Positions 23,302-35,447 of a DNA stretch of 64,000 nt are shown one piece after another. A program made the position numbers and the translations under genes. The stretch's first letter is position 1. Every line of letters begins with the position of its first letter. The notes beneath the pieces were generated by a model. The model ran no database searches. It was not told the origin of the DNA and saw only the letters and a program-made list of their open reading frames with translations. The stretch comes from Eudorina sp. 2006-703-Eu-15 (lineage: Eukaryota; Chlorophyta; Chlorophyceae; Chlamydomonadales; Volvocaceae), in NCBI GenBank assembly GCA_003117195.1, contig BDSI01000033.1, positions 791,432 to 855,431 of the forward strand, given 5' to 3'.

Positions 23302-26300
23302 CCCGGAAGCACCCCGCACGCGCGCTCTCCGCCCGGCGGGCCGGAAACAGGCGGCAGCCCGGCGGCGGCGCTCTCCGGGCTGAGGTCTCCCAAGCAGTTC
23401 CCCGGCGCCATTGCGGGGCACATGCCCACGGTCTGGCGCAAGCCGAGCCAGGCCGCCGCGGAGGGCCCCGTCTCGGAGCCCAGCGGGCCCTATGCCGCCC
23501 AGCCGGCCCCTCACACCGGCCCGCTGGTCCCCCAGCAGCACCAGCAGCAGGCGCCCCATCCGCATCCCCCCAGCGCGGAGTGCTCAGACGGCCAGATGCC
23601 GCTCTCTGCGGGCCGCCGACCCCGATCGTCCTGCACACCGCCTGGCAGCACCGGCGGCGGCGTCAGCAGCAGCGGCGGCTCTGTCGGCTGCGGCGGCCCC
23701 CATGGGCCCTCGGGGGGCCTGTCCATCATCACCCACGTGCTTGACGCCCATGCGCATCCCGCACAGGCGGGCTGGTCGCAGACGGCGCGGTGAGGGGGCT
23801 GGGGTTGGGGTTGGGGTTGGGGGTGTGTGGCAGTGTGGGAGGGGAACGGGGAGGGGGGCCGGGGCCCGTGGCCGTGTGAGCATAGCCCGTAGAGGGAGCA
23901 GCGGCACCTCCAGCCCACCCGACCATCCACCGACCCACCAGCCAGGTCCCCCCCTCCCACGTTCCTGTCCTGGTGGCCCTTGGGATACCGTTGGAACCCG
24001 GCCCCGCCCGCCCCCGCGGTGTCCCACTGGACGGCCGTCCGCCCTCCCTCCCCAGGAACCAGCCAGGCCACACCCGCGCCGGGTTCCGGAGCGCCCGCCA
24101 GCAGCCCCCCACATTCGCGCCACGAACCGCTTCACCCGCCGTACTGCAGTACATCAGCGCGGTGTCGCCCGGCGGCGCCGCCGGGCCCCTGTCGCCGCAC
24201 CTCCAGGGGGGCCCGCCTAGCCACCGCGCGCCGCACTCGCCCTCCGGCGGGGGTGGCGGCGGCGGAGCCACCATCGCCGGCGCCGCCGCGGCGCCGCCGG
24301 GGCTGACCGTCACCGGCGGCCTACCGGGCAGTGGCGGCGGCGCCGCCAGCAGCCGGCGGCAGGCGCTGCTGTCCCGTCAGCCCTCCCAACAGCACCTCCA
24401 CCCGCAACAACCACTGGAAGGGGGCGCGGACGGGGAGGACGGCGGCAAGGGTGTCGCGGCCGAAGGCAGCAGCGGCGGCGGTGCGGCCGCCGGAGGCGGC
24501 GGCCCGCCCGAGCCTCCCACAGTGCCGCTACCGCCGCTCTCCCCTCCAGGAGATGCTCGACGACGCAGCAACGGCACCGTTGGCGGCGGAGGCGCGTCCG
24601 ATGGGGGAACGCCGCCGCCGCCGCCGCCGTCCAGCGGCGTTGTGGCGCCGTCGACGCCGCTGCATGTCGCCAAGCTTCAGAACGCCGCCTGGACAACGGA
24701 CTTGCTGGCCGGCATGAGCCCGGCGGCGGCGGTGGCGGCGGCCGTGACGGCCAGCAGTGCCGGCGGCGGAGGCGGGGTGTACGTCTTCCGCAATGCGGGA
24801 CGTAACGCGCTGCTGGCGGCGGCGGAGGCGGGCCTCATCGGGCCCGGCTCGCTGCCCGTGGCCTCGCACGCGGATTATCACTCGCCACATCAGGGCGGGG
24901 GGCAGTACTGGAACGGCGGCGCCTCGAGGCCGCAGACCGCCGGGGTAGGGCCGGGCAGCGGCGGCGGCGGCGGCGGCGTCGCAGAGGGCGAGATCGGCAG
25001 CCTGGCCTGGCGGATGGTGGTTCGGTACTGCCGCAGGAGGTCGCTGAGCTTTGCGTTCTGGCGGTGGCTGGTGCGTGCGTGTGTGTGGGCGTTGCGGGCG
25101 TGGGGTTGGGAGGGCGGGGATGAGGAAGCGGACGGGACACCTTGGCTCGTGGGTGTTGGGCGCGGGGTATGCGATGCAGAAGACTGGGGGCTGAGGGGGA
25201 GGAGAGGAGGGGCGGCGCGGCGGCGGAGTGGTGTGTGCGGGGCGGGGTGGCGCGGCGCGGGGGCGGCTTCCACCAAAGGGCGTCTCGAGGGGGCGGGCGG
25301 ATGGAGAGGGGCGCCGACGAAACTGCGAATCTGCCCAGAGGGGGGTGAAAGGAAGGTTGGGATCCCCCGGAAGGATACGTCTCTTCCGCTGTCCCCGCCC
25401 TTCCCCTTCCCCCAACCTTCCTCTTCCCCCAACCTTCCTCTTCCCCCAACATTCCTCTGTCCCCACCCATTCCCGGGCACACCCAGACGACCCCCCGCTC
25501 ACCCCTCCTCGCGCCCTGACCTTCACACGCACATCCCGGGCGGGTTGCATTTCTAAACGCACATCCCTGGTCTGCCCCTAAGACATCGAAACCTCTCACA
25601 GTCGCCGGTTGGGCAGGAGGTGTCCCTGTGCCCCTTCCTCCCCCACTACCACCAATCCCACCAATTGCCCCATCTCCCCTCCCCAGCCGATCTCCTGTAC
25701 CCTCGCCCACCAATGTCCTTCACCTGCCCCACCCATTTCCTCTGTTCCTCCTCACGCTCCTCCCCACACCGTCGTTGTATCGCTGGCGATCTACGGTACT
25801 GTACTGTTTCTTTCCAGTTGAACCATCGCTCTGGCAGCAGCGCAGTTTGGAGCTGTGTACCAATGTCCTAGACCTCCCCCTCACACCCCCTTATTCTTTC
25901 TAACAACCCCCTTTGTAACATCCCGCTCCCCCGCCAGGGCCATGTCCACACGCTCCGCACCGCCCGCAGCGCCGCCGAGGCGATACGCCGCAAGGGCGAC
26001 CTTGCGCTGCTGATGGCGGCCTTCAGCGGCTGGATGCACCGCATGTGGCGGCGCCGCCAGCAGCGCCGCGCACTGGCGCGCGCGACGCGGCGGCGGCTGC
26101 GCGTCTTCCTGACCGCCTGGCGGGAGCAGTCCGCCGCGCAGGCGGACGCGTACAGGCTGTGGCTGCTGGAGCAGGTGGCGGGGAGCTGCCCGCAGGCGCT
26201 TGCGGCGGAGGGACGTGACCTGATCGCGGCGCTGCAGCACCGACAGGTGGAGCACGAGGCGGTGCTGAAGGCGCGGCTGGGCGACGCCGCGGCGGCGGCG

Positions 26301-27670
26301 GATGATGACGAGGAGGAGGAGGAGGAGGAGGAGGGGCAGGATGGAGGGGGCGATGGGGGTGGGTGGCGTGGCGGTGGGGCTGGGCGGGGGGTAGAGGTGG
26401 GGGGTATGGTCACCCGGGGGAAGGGGACATTCCCATGATGGGGGAGGCGGGGCTGTCGGCTAGGAGCGGGCCGGGGGGCCGGGGGAAGAGCGGGAGGAGG
26501 GGAGCAGGGGGGGGAGGGGCTGGGGGAGAAGCGGGGGTGGAGGGGGAGCGGGACGGGTGGGACAGGGTGGCGGGGACGGTCACGGGGGGCTCCCTGGAGA
26601 TGAATCTGGATCCAGGGTTGGAGCTACAGGACGAAGCCGAAGAGGAACGCCAGGAGGCGGCAGCGGCGGCAGCGGCAGCGACGGCTGCGGGAGACGGCGA
26701 GGACGCCGCCGCCGCCGCCGCGGACGGAGCGAGGGGAGCCGCCGATCCGCAAGCGGCGCGCGGGCCGGAAGAAGCGGAGGCGCCTGCCGTTGACGGCGGG
26801 CCGCTGTGGGAGGCCGCGGCGGCAGAGCTGTACGGCATTGCGGCCGCGGAGGTAGAGTTTCGGGCAGAGGCAGCGGAGGCGGTAGCCCCGCCGCAGCAGT
26901 CGCCGGGTGATGACGCGGGCGGGTACAACGATGCGGATGCCTGGGTGCTGCACGACGGCGGCGAGGCGGGGACGGGAGGGGGGGCGGGGGCGGCCGCGCG
27001 GGCGGATGGGCAGCGGGGCGGGAAGGAGGGGGAGGTGGCGGAAGCGGATGCGGCAGCTGCAGTAGCAGCCGCAGCTCGGGAGGAGGGGACAGCGGCGGCG
27101 GCGGTGGCGGAGGCAGAAGGCCGCAGCGGGCGGACCCAGCCGCGCGGGGGCTCTGTGGAAGGGGGTGCGGGGGAAGGGGCTGGGCAGCTGCTGCCTGACG
27201 TCCATCCGGACGGGGGGCAGGAGGTTGACCCGAGGGGCGCAAGCGAGCCTGTTGAAGAGGCGACAGGCCGCGGTGGTGGCGAGGGGGACGAAGAGGGGCA
27301 GCCCTTGCACGGCCTGTCGGACAGCGATGACGGAGGGTCCGGCAAAGGCGGTGGCGATAAGGCGGTGGCGGGACGGATCTCGCCAGTTAACGGTGGTGGT
27401 GATGGTGGTGATGGTGATGGTAGTGGTGATGGTGGTGGTGGTGGTGCGGGTGCGGGTGCGGGTGGGGGCACAGAGGGCGACGGGGCCGCGGACGTCGGCA
27501 TCCCCCGGTCTGGCGGCGGAGGCGACGACGGGCGGGAGAGTGGCCTCAGCGGCCGGTGGGAGGCCAGTGTGGGGTACTGGACCCAGGCCGCCGACGGGGC
27601 GGTGCCGGCAGGTGAGGCATCTGCGGTGTACAGCAGCCGCGGCACGTCGCGGCTGGGGGATGAGGTGTAG
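23302..27670 (+). CDS. large low-complexity protein with Sfi1-like FxxW helical repeats (5' end missing)
   Basis: Exons 23302-23789, 24056-25070, 25938-26358 and 26616-27670 join in perfect phase and give about 992 residues. The start is not identified; exon 23302 opens after a good acceptor (CCCCTCAG). The first 500 residues are Gly/Ala/Pro/Ser-rich and probably disordered. Across the 25070/25938 junction lies a basic helical block with three spaced aromatic motifs (LSFAFWRW, LLMAAFSGW, LRVFLTAW) separated by Arg/Ala-rich helix. This resembles the centrin-binding repeats of Sfi1-type centrosome/basal-body proteins. A Glu run coded by (GAG)n and a long acidic Gly/Ala/Glu tail follow, ending TSRLGDEV. 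Function is unknown; the Sfi1 resemblance is inference from motif spacing, and a generic helical coiled region is the alternative. Confidence 0.7.
25826..25872 (+). repeat. dispersed intron-tail repeat, copy 5
   Basis: ATCGCTCTGGCAGCAGCGCA followed by GTTTGGAGCTGTGTACC. It is in the intron ending at 25937, about 66 bases before the exon and in sense orientation. Confidence 0.85.
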
Positions 27671-28684
27671 TCACCGCTGGCGGCAGCGACGGCGGGATGG
27701 TCGCGCGCGTTGACGGCGACGGCTGCGGCCCTCCGGCGGTGCGGCGGTGGCGCAGCTGTGCTCCGAGCCGCCGGCGCGTTCAGGCAGCGCGGCGGGTAGG
27801 GGCCGGGGGCGGCCGCGGCCGGGGCCGGCGGTGGACACGTCAGGAGGTGGGCAGCGGTTGCGGTTGCGGTTGCGGGCTCCCTGGAGGAGCTGGCGTGGCG
27901 GGGGAGGTGCGGGGGAGGTGAGGGAGTCGGGCCTTTTTCGCTCGGAGGGCTGGGACAAGCCGCCGTGGCGGTGGGGCCCTGGACGGGGTCACCGCGCAGC
28001 GGGGGGTAGCCGTCCCCCGTCCCCCGTCCAGGACGTTGAGCCCCCCGGGCGGCGCATTTTGGCTCTTCACCGATTCACCGTGGCCCTTTCTGCGCCGGGC
28101 ACCCCACAGAGGATGTCCAGTCCAGCTTCCAACATGAAACCAGGTGTTGGGCACCGCCGGGTACCGCGGCTGTGGGGCGGTTCGCGCCATACCGGCGCGC
28201 GCGTGCCCCGGGTCTGTGCAGCATCATAGCGCGGCTCCCCCGACATGATGGCTCGAGTGAAGTATGGGTGGCGCGGCGCCGCGCGCAAAAAGCGCGGGGC
28301 GGAAGCGGGGGATGATTGCGCATTGGCAGGAGAAGGCCAAGCCGCGCTTGCTACCATCAGAGCACGGACCCGGTGGAGCGAGGGACTGTACCCGGGATCT
28401 CCAGCGGCGCGACGGCGTCAGCTTGGTAGACGTTGACCTTTGCTGACTGGAATCGTAAGCGCCGAAGTGAATTGATATTGGAAGGGGAGGGGGAAGGAGG
28501 CGCCTCAAGCAAATGGTCGGTTGCTTCATTGGGACGGACGGCGATATGCGGCGAGTGGGCTTCTTCGACATTGTCCGCCCGCGAGATACTTGGGGTGAGT
28601 CGTCGTGGTATATATCTATGCAATGATATGGTGGTGAGGGGGGTGCTGGTGGCGATGGGTGTGGCGATGGGTGTGGCCCCCAGT

Positions 28685-28689
28685 TGTAA
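28685..28689 (+). terminator. candidate TGTAA polyadenylation signal of the Sfi1-like gene
   Basis: TGTAA is the usual volvocine polyadenylation signal. This one lies about 1.0 kb after the stop at 27670. Assignment is by position only. Confidence 0.35.
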
Positions 28690-29942
28690 CATGATGGGGA
28701 TGGCGGTGGTGATGATCGTTGGTGGGATTCGGGGGCGCTGCGCCGCTTCATCTTGACGTGCACGTCTGGCGCATTGTCGGACTGGATAGGTGCTGGCTGA
28801 CTGGCTTTCATCGGAGCTGCCGTCCACGGCCTCGGTACCGCGCGGCGTGTGCGGAGCCTGCGGCGCTGTCGAAGGTCATGTTTCGACCCGTTTGGACGTT
28901 CGCGCAAACTGTCCGATACATACTAATTACACACTACACGACGGCATATCGGTTGAGGAGGGCTGCGTGCCGAGTGGGCGCTGTTCGATAGTTGATGTGA
29001 GCTGGGGAGGGCCTGGTGGCGCCTGGTTAGCATTACCGTACCGATGGAAACCGAGAATGCTGCAATGAGAGTGCTGCTTTGACGGGTGCTCGCCATTGAC
29101 TGAGAAATTTGAATGTGAGCGCACGTGGGAGGGCGAGGGGAGGAGGGGGGATTACGATGATGGGGATGGAGGGTGGGGGACGAGGGCGCGGCGCATGCGG
29201 TTGGAGAGACGAGGAGGGGGCCGGGGAAGGGAGGAGGAGGATGTGACGCAGCTTGTGGGCGGGTACCGGTAGCTACGCACATGTGGGATATCTGAGCCTG
29301 CGCACCGCACTGCATATCAATCCGTCAAGGTGCGTTGCACGTGGCTGCACGGGTCGGGGCATCCTGGGGCGGAGCGATGTTCGCTAGCCCGCGTCCGAGC
29401 CGTGTCCGGTTGCTGTCGGTGGCCTGCTGAGGCTTTCGTTAACGGCGATGCGGGGACGCCCGGGTGTTGAGTGACCAGAGCTAGAATAGCCGAGCGAGCA
29501 CAAGAACCTGTAGCCGCGAGATCCTTCATGACCGTTAGCAACGGACGGCGCATGATACGCTGGTACTGTTCGCCATGCCAATCCTATTTTGGTTGGGTTG
29601 AATGAATGAACGTTACACCTAAACGGGATCCCTAAAAGGGATCAACTGTGTATTCTACTCCGACGACCTCCGTGCTGGTTCGGTGTAACACTGCAGCAGG
29701 TGACTTTGCTGAGGCGTCCGGTGGCGCCCCAGAGTCACTGCCCTGGCTGTTCACACAAAAGATGACCGGAGGGTGGCGTCTAGCGTGCATGGGCTGTGTA
29801 CGCGATGCATCATGTTAGGCCTACGGCTGATCCAGTGCATAAGCAAATTTATATGGTTGGATTCATATAAAAGCAGCCACCGGAACTCCTCATCCCAATG
29901 AGATGTGACAACCAGAGGAGAAAGAAACAGACGATTCTGTTC

Positions 29943-29947
29943 TTACA
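29943..29947 (-). terminator. candidate TGTAA polyadenylation signal of the casein kinase gene
   Basis: TTACA on the plus strand (TGTAA on the minus strand) lies about 1.0 kb after the casein kinase stop. Assignment is by position only. Confidence 0.3.
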
Positions 29948-30953
29948 TGCCAAATCCCTTCACGCGCTCAACGCATCGGAAGCGGCAATGCAGATTGCCC
30001 CAATACCAAAACTGTTTTGAGTTGTGGTAGTACTCACAATCGTCACCCGACGCCTGGAGGACAAGAATGCAGTGCCAATGCAACGGTCGGTCCTCCCCAC
30101 ACCTGCTGAGTCCGGTCATTGCCACATCGCGCGACCGTCAAAATCTGCTCCCGCCTCTTGCACACGCGCAGGTCATAGCCATCGACTAGCCGAAAGGCCT
30201 GCACCGGGACCTGCACGTTCCCCCTTGGAACTTCACGCCCGCAGCTGCGCCTGTTATGTCCCGCGTTCTGTTAACCGGCCACCCCCCCCGGCACAGCGCC
30301 TCAGAAAGTGAACGCTTGCATTTCTCCCATACGTGCAAGCAAGCCGTTCCCAATCTCAACCGATAGCCACAGAGAGGACAACGCCCATTTCGCAGCTCGA
30401 CTTCGACGGCTTCCTCCTCCCATGACTAAAAGCACTCGTAAACGCGCAATGCATGCTGCAACCCCCGTCTGCAATCCAAGAGTAGCTTTCTTGATGGCTA
30501 GCACTTGGACGGTTCCCAACCCCATCCCAGTCAGAAGACGTAACTACAGAGCGCCGCATCCCCAAGAGCCTTCCTAATATTGAGAAACTAAATGACCACC
30601 TATTGGCTAGCCAAGCAACAGCCGTTCGATTCCCTGAAACATGCACCTGCTCGACTGTGACTGCCGACAGGTCTTCGAAGCGGCCACCAGTAACAACATA
30701 TGGAAGAAGCCACCCCAAACCATGACCGACGCCTCGTGAACGCGCTAGAGACCGGTTGTCAATCGCTGCCGCGACGCAGGGCAATCCACAGCAGCGCCCA
30801 AGCATGAGCGTGCCAAAGCGCGCATCACAACCCGGAGAAATGCCGGGCCGGCGGCACAGCAGCCACTAACGCCGCTCTCTACCGCGGGTCGCCAGCCAAT
30901 CCGCCTTAAAACTCGAACCTGCCACGCCGGAACAAATGTACCAAGCGATGCAA

Positions 30954-32709
30954 TCAGAACCTCGTGGCAAGCATAACGTTCGGCAGTACGAGAAGACATT
31001 TCCTCTTGGCGTGCACTGGGCGGCATGTCAGCAAACATACCATGTTGGCGCTCAAACCCCATGCATACGCATACCTTCCGCCGTAGTTGGGGTCCTGCTG
31101 CTCCTCGCCTTCGCCGCCACCGGCCTCTGGTCGCGGCGCCGCTGGTGGCCGTGGCACCGTTCCGCTCTGCTGATGCTTCAGAATGGTCCAGTCAAAGACG
31201 TAGTCCCACTGGTAGCCTGAAGTGGGGAAAGTTGCGAGACGTGAAGTGGGGGAACTCGAACGACGCGACACACATGTATCCACAGAATCCAAACACGCCC
31301 CATGAATGCTTCAGGCATTGCACTCACCCTCGCGAGCGAACAAGTCCCGGAACATCTTGCGCAGGTAGGAGTAGTCCGGCTTGTCGTCAAAGCGCAGGGA
31401 ACGGCAGTACTGGAAGTACGTCACGAACTCCATCGGGTAGCCCTTGCAGAGCACCTGCACACCATCCCAAGATGACGGGTCGAGCGTCGCACACCCCATG
31501 CGCCCCCATTCCCTCCCCTGTGATGGCACGAGCAAGATCCCACCTCAATGGGCGTAGACATCTTCTTTTCGCTGATTTTCTCATACTTTTGCCGCTTGGT
31601 CGTGGCTTTCAGCCCCTGCCACGGCAACGAGCCGCGCAGGAAGTACATCATCACGTAACCCAGCGACTCCATGTCGTCACGCCGGCTCTGCTCAATACCC
31701 AAGTGCGTGTTGATACTGGCGTAACGGGCTGTCCCGGTCAGGTTCTTGTTCTCCCGGTACGGGATGTGGATGTGCGTTTTCGGATCCCTGTACTTTTTCG
31801 CCAGACCGAAGTCGATAATGTGGACTTGGTTAGCCTTCTTGCCCAGTCCCATGAGGAAGTTATCAGGCTTGATGTCGCGGTGAATGAAGCTGCGTGAGTG
31901 CACGAACTCCACTCTCGATAACTGCAAAGAAAGAAGGCAAATTTCACTCGGAGCACAAGGTGCGGTGGCGTCCGAGGGGCCTCACCAGTTGGTCGGCAAG
32001 CATGAGCACCGTCTTCAAGCTGAACTTCCTGTTGCAGAAGTTAAACAAGTCCTCTAGGCTGGGCCCAAGGAGATCGATGACCATGACGTTGTAATCGCCC
32101 TCAACGCCATACCACCTCACGTTGGGGATGCCGACTGCAAATGGGCAGAGTCTGCTTAGGCCGCGGCCCGCTCGAAGCAAAGCCGAGGACACAACGACTA
32201 CCCACCTCCACCCTGCAGAATCTTGTACAGCTTCGACTCATAGAGCAGCTGAGCGTGCCGGGTCTTGACCGACTCCTGCAGGCGGGCAGGCTCAACCAGG
32301 CGTCAAGCCCAGTCCTGCGCGCCGCTTCAAACGCTGCGCCCAACCCACCAGCTTAATGGCGACTTCCTCGCCAGTCTGAATATTCGTCCCCAAGTAGATA
32401 TCTCCAAAGCTGCCACCACCAATCTTGCGGCCCAGCCGATAGCTGTGAACAGAGGGGACGGAATAAGTCACATCTGCTCCAAGCACCCATCCACTTTTGA
32501 AAGCAAGCGACTGTAGGATTTCCGGCACGTATAGTGCAAGCATTTGAAGGTCAAGGAAGTCGGCAATCGCCCGGTTGCTGAACAGTTTGACGCATCCAGT
32601 CAGGAGCCCGGCCTCTGACACTCCGAGGTCGAAGATACAGACTAGCAAGAGTCCTGCTGAGCATACGAACTGAAGCGTACCGGCCAGCAATGCGAATATC
32701 GAGCGCCAT
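30954..32709 (-). CDS. CK1: casein kinase 1 (CK1) Ser/Thr protein kinase
   Basis: This is a CK1-family protein kinase (phosphorylates Ser/Thr, often at acidic or primed sites; roles in signalling, cilia and clock). Minus-strand exons: 32681-32709, 32349-32442, 32206-32275, 31986-32134, 31544-31921, 31328-31454, and 31216 down to either a donor at 31075 or the read-through stop at 30954. Phases agree throughout. The start [20 protein letters not shown] fits the family. The CK1 signatures are all present: glycine loop [51 protein letters not shown], the activation segment [36 protein letters not shown] and YVFDWTILK. The kinase domain is complete. The extreme C-terminus is uncertain because AG|GTATGC looks like a donor to a further small exon. 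Confidence 0.93.
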
Positions 32710-33203
32710 TTTGTTGAGTTGGTGCTCGACCTCAGCCTCCTAGTTCCCCTTGTCGGCGCGTCCTGCTTCTCCACGCGCTTATGCCTTCTAAATGTAGTTT
32801 CTTGCACGCGTGCCTAGCGTGCACCTAGTAGAGAGCCTTCATACAAACAGTCCCGTGTAACAAAGACCCTTCGGGGGATGCCAGGCCGAGCAGGACCAGG
32901 GCGCGTCCCCAATATGCTACTATTAGCTAGATGTGTATATTGCCTAACTACTTTTGTATATGTATAAAAACGGCAGTAATCAGCGTCATGAAAATTTGCA
33001 GTTCTTGGGGGGCCCATCACCCGTACGACATACCGTTTCTTGCACTTGTGCAACCTATACCCTCAGCAGGGTTGACAATGCCTGGTCGTTTCTATACATT
33101 CAATCTTTTACAGCGCAAAAATTTTTACAATTCATACGTGCTGCGGGTATTGCATTGACTTGTCAGCGTAGGTCTTCACAACACTCACAGGAACCTTGCC
33201 ACG
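32710..33203. promoter_or_regulatory. bidirectional promoter between CK1 and PNO1
   Basis: 494 bases separate the start codons of the two divergently transcribed genes. It is less GC-rich than the coding sequence and holds a TATAAAA-like element near 32962 on the plus strand. Promoter function is inferred from the arrangement only. Confidence 0.5.
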
Positions 33204-34774
33204 ATGCCAAAGGTAGACCGCAATGCTCGCAAACAACCGCTCAAGGAAGTTGGCCCTGTGGCGATGGAAGCTGAGGACGCCGGCGCAGCACCCTTGCCGG
33301 ACAAACCCAAGTTTGCGCCGTTGTCGAGTGACAAGCAGCCCGGCGGCGACCCAAAGGTCGAATTCCGGCGCGTTCCAGTGCCGCAGCATCGCATGACGCC
33401 CCTGAAAACGGCTTGGATGGAACTCTACAAGCCCATCACGGAGAACCTGAAGCTCGACATGCGCATGAACCTAAAGACGAAGAAGGTACTGACTGAGGGC
33501 AAGCTTGCGACCATTTCCAAGGTTTACAACCATCGTATGAACCATGCAGGTGGAGATAAAAACCACGCCGCGGACGAGTTCCCAAGATGCGCTCCAGAAG
33601 GCTGCCGACTTTGTCCATGCGTACCTTCTTGGTGAGAGGTGGATTTTGTCACAGGCAGCAGGCCCCGGAGTTAGCGTAGCGGGTTGATGGGTCGCCCCAG
33701 GGGTCACGCGGGGTATGGACCCCTTGCTGGAGAATCAGTGCGGCCGAAAAGGAACCAGGCATCGAAGTTTGCACGACCCACCGAGATGTGTTTTAATCCA
33801 CGATTCACCCCTGCGGCACTGCGCGGAGGAGCTACAACGACTGGTAACAGCTCGTGTGTCCGCTCCCACCACGCACACAGACGGGACATCCCTCGCGCAC
33901 CACGGATTGGCACACATTCGAAACCATCGCCCACGGACGCTCTCAACGGCGGCCGCCGCTGCGGTCCCGGGCCGCACTCCCACCCAACCCTGAGACGGCT
34001 GGGCACGCGGGCACCTTCCCCACCCCTCCCCCCACTCGAACCGTCGCTCTGGCAGCAGCGCAGCTTGAAAATGTCTACCGATTTCCTATGCCCCTCCCCC
34101 ACGGTCAACAATACTCAACAAAGCGGCATTGGAGATCACAACCTCTCCGCCGCCCCCGCCCCTCGTACTCAAATCCCATCCCGCTCACCGACCCCGGCCT
34201 GCGCTGCTCAGGTTTTGAGATCCGTGACGCAATCGCGCTGCTGCGACTGGATGATCTCTACGTGGAGTGTTTTGAGATCAAGGACGTCAAGGTGTGCACC
34301 GGAAGTCATCCCTAGGGCCGGGGAAGGACTGGGAGGCCATGGACGGGACGGTTCCAGCCGCGGCGGATGGGTCTCACGATAGGGCTCGGCACGGAGCCGG
34401 GCCCGGTGTACCATAAATGTATGGTTTCGCGACGCTGACCCCACGCCGCCTCCCCGCGTCGACATGTCGCCCACGCTGCTGATGCCCGCAGACACTGCGT
34501 GGCGAGCACCTCTCCCGGTGCATTGGCCGCCTTGCCGGCAAGGTGAGCGCGGTCGGGGGCGGACTCGGACCCGACTGATGAAGAGCCGGAGGCATTGCCC
34601 AATTCTGAACCATTCCGGTGGGGGGTCCCACGCCGCCTCCCCGTGTCTTGACGGAGGACATGGTCAAGTGTGGGCGCGAGTCTTTGGACGTGTGCGAGGC
34701 AGTCGACCGCTGCAGGGGCCCGTCCCGCAGCATGGGGGCGTCTCAGCTGCATGGCCGCCCTCCCAGGCACCTCC

Positions 34775-34846
<72 letters not shown>

Positions 34847-35447
34847 CTTGACCCGTGCGGGAAAAGGGTACCCCATCAGTGCGCAGCAACGCTCTGCTGC
34901 CGGGTTCTGTGGCGCGACCAAGGAGATCTCACCCGGAGCGTCGACATCGCACCACTGTTGGTGTGCAACCGGCCCATCGACGTCACACAGCGCACACAAG
35001 CCTAATGGTTCCGCGACGTTGGGGCAAGCCCCAGATTGTTGCACTGGCGGTTAGCGGACCCCCGTCTGCCCGCCCGTGAGGACCTCCTGGGGCGCAAGGG
35101 TGATTGGTGACACCTCATGGCCTGACCTGACCGGGGCTCCATCCGCTGTCCCACGGGCTTTTGCCCTGGCCCCGCACACAACGTCAAGACCCCTCCTGGC
35201 CTGCCTCTGACGCCCTGCCCGCCCGCGTGACCTCGCTGGAGCCCCGCAGGATGGCAAGACCAAGTTCACGATCGAGAACGCAACCCGCACGCGCATCGTG
35301 CTGGCGGACACCCGCATCCACATCCTGGGCTCCTTCCAGAACATCCGGGTGGCCCGGGACGCGCTCTGCTCCTTGATCCTGGGGTCGCCCGCCTCCAAGG
35401 TCTACTCGAAGCTGCGATCCACGTGCGCGCGGCTCAATGACAGCTGA
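33204..35447 (+). CDS. PNO1: PNO1/Dim2, KH-domain partner of Nob1
   Basis: This is a nucleolar RNA-binding assembly factor of the small ribosomal subunit; in the family it binds near the 3' end of 18S rRNA and works with Nob1 and the dimethylase. Exons 33204-33485, 33550-33631, 34212-34291, 34492-34542 and 35250-35447 give 230 residues with every phase consistent. Family landmarks in order: VPVPQHRMTPLKTAWMELY, KLDMRMNLKTKKVE, AADFVHAYLLGFEI, DAIALLRLDDLYVECFEIKD, LSRCIGRLAGKDGKTKFTIE, and RIVLADTRIHILGSFQNI, ending SKVYSKLRSTCARLNDS. Length matches the usual 220-260 residues. The acidic, lysine-rich N-terminus is short as in other algae and plants. Confidence 0.95.
34040..34095 (+). repeat. 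dispersed intron-tail repeat, copy 6
   Basis: CCGTCGCTCTGGCAGCAGCG, then CAGCTTGAAAATGTCTACCG. It is in PNO1 intron 2, about 117 bases before exon 3 and in sense orientation. Confidence 0.9.
34777..34846. repeat. (GT)n microsatellite
   Basis: About 35 uninterrupted GT units in PNO1 intron 4. Confidence 0.95.

Larger units (their letters stand above)
27671..30953. other. intergenic region with convergent 3' UTRs
   Basis: It lies between the stops of the plus-strand Sfi1-like gene and the minus-strand casein kinase gene, so both 3' UTRs should be here. GC-rich sequence runs to about 28.4 kb and composition falls afterwards. Candidate polyadenylation signals are listed separately. No further exon could be supported. 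Confidence 0.5.

Noticed and set aside
23803..23825. GGGGTT repeats resembling a telomere
   Set aside because: Only three or four units lie inside an intron. Green algal telomeres of this group are TTTTAGGG-type, so this is chance G-richness.
26410..27645. A 411-codon Pro/Ser/Ala-rich open frame on the minus strand
   Set aside because: It is antisense to the Gly/Ala/Glu-rich last exon of the Sfi1-like gene. Reverse complements of such codons rarely contain stops.
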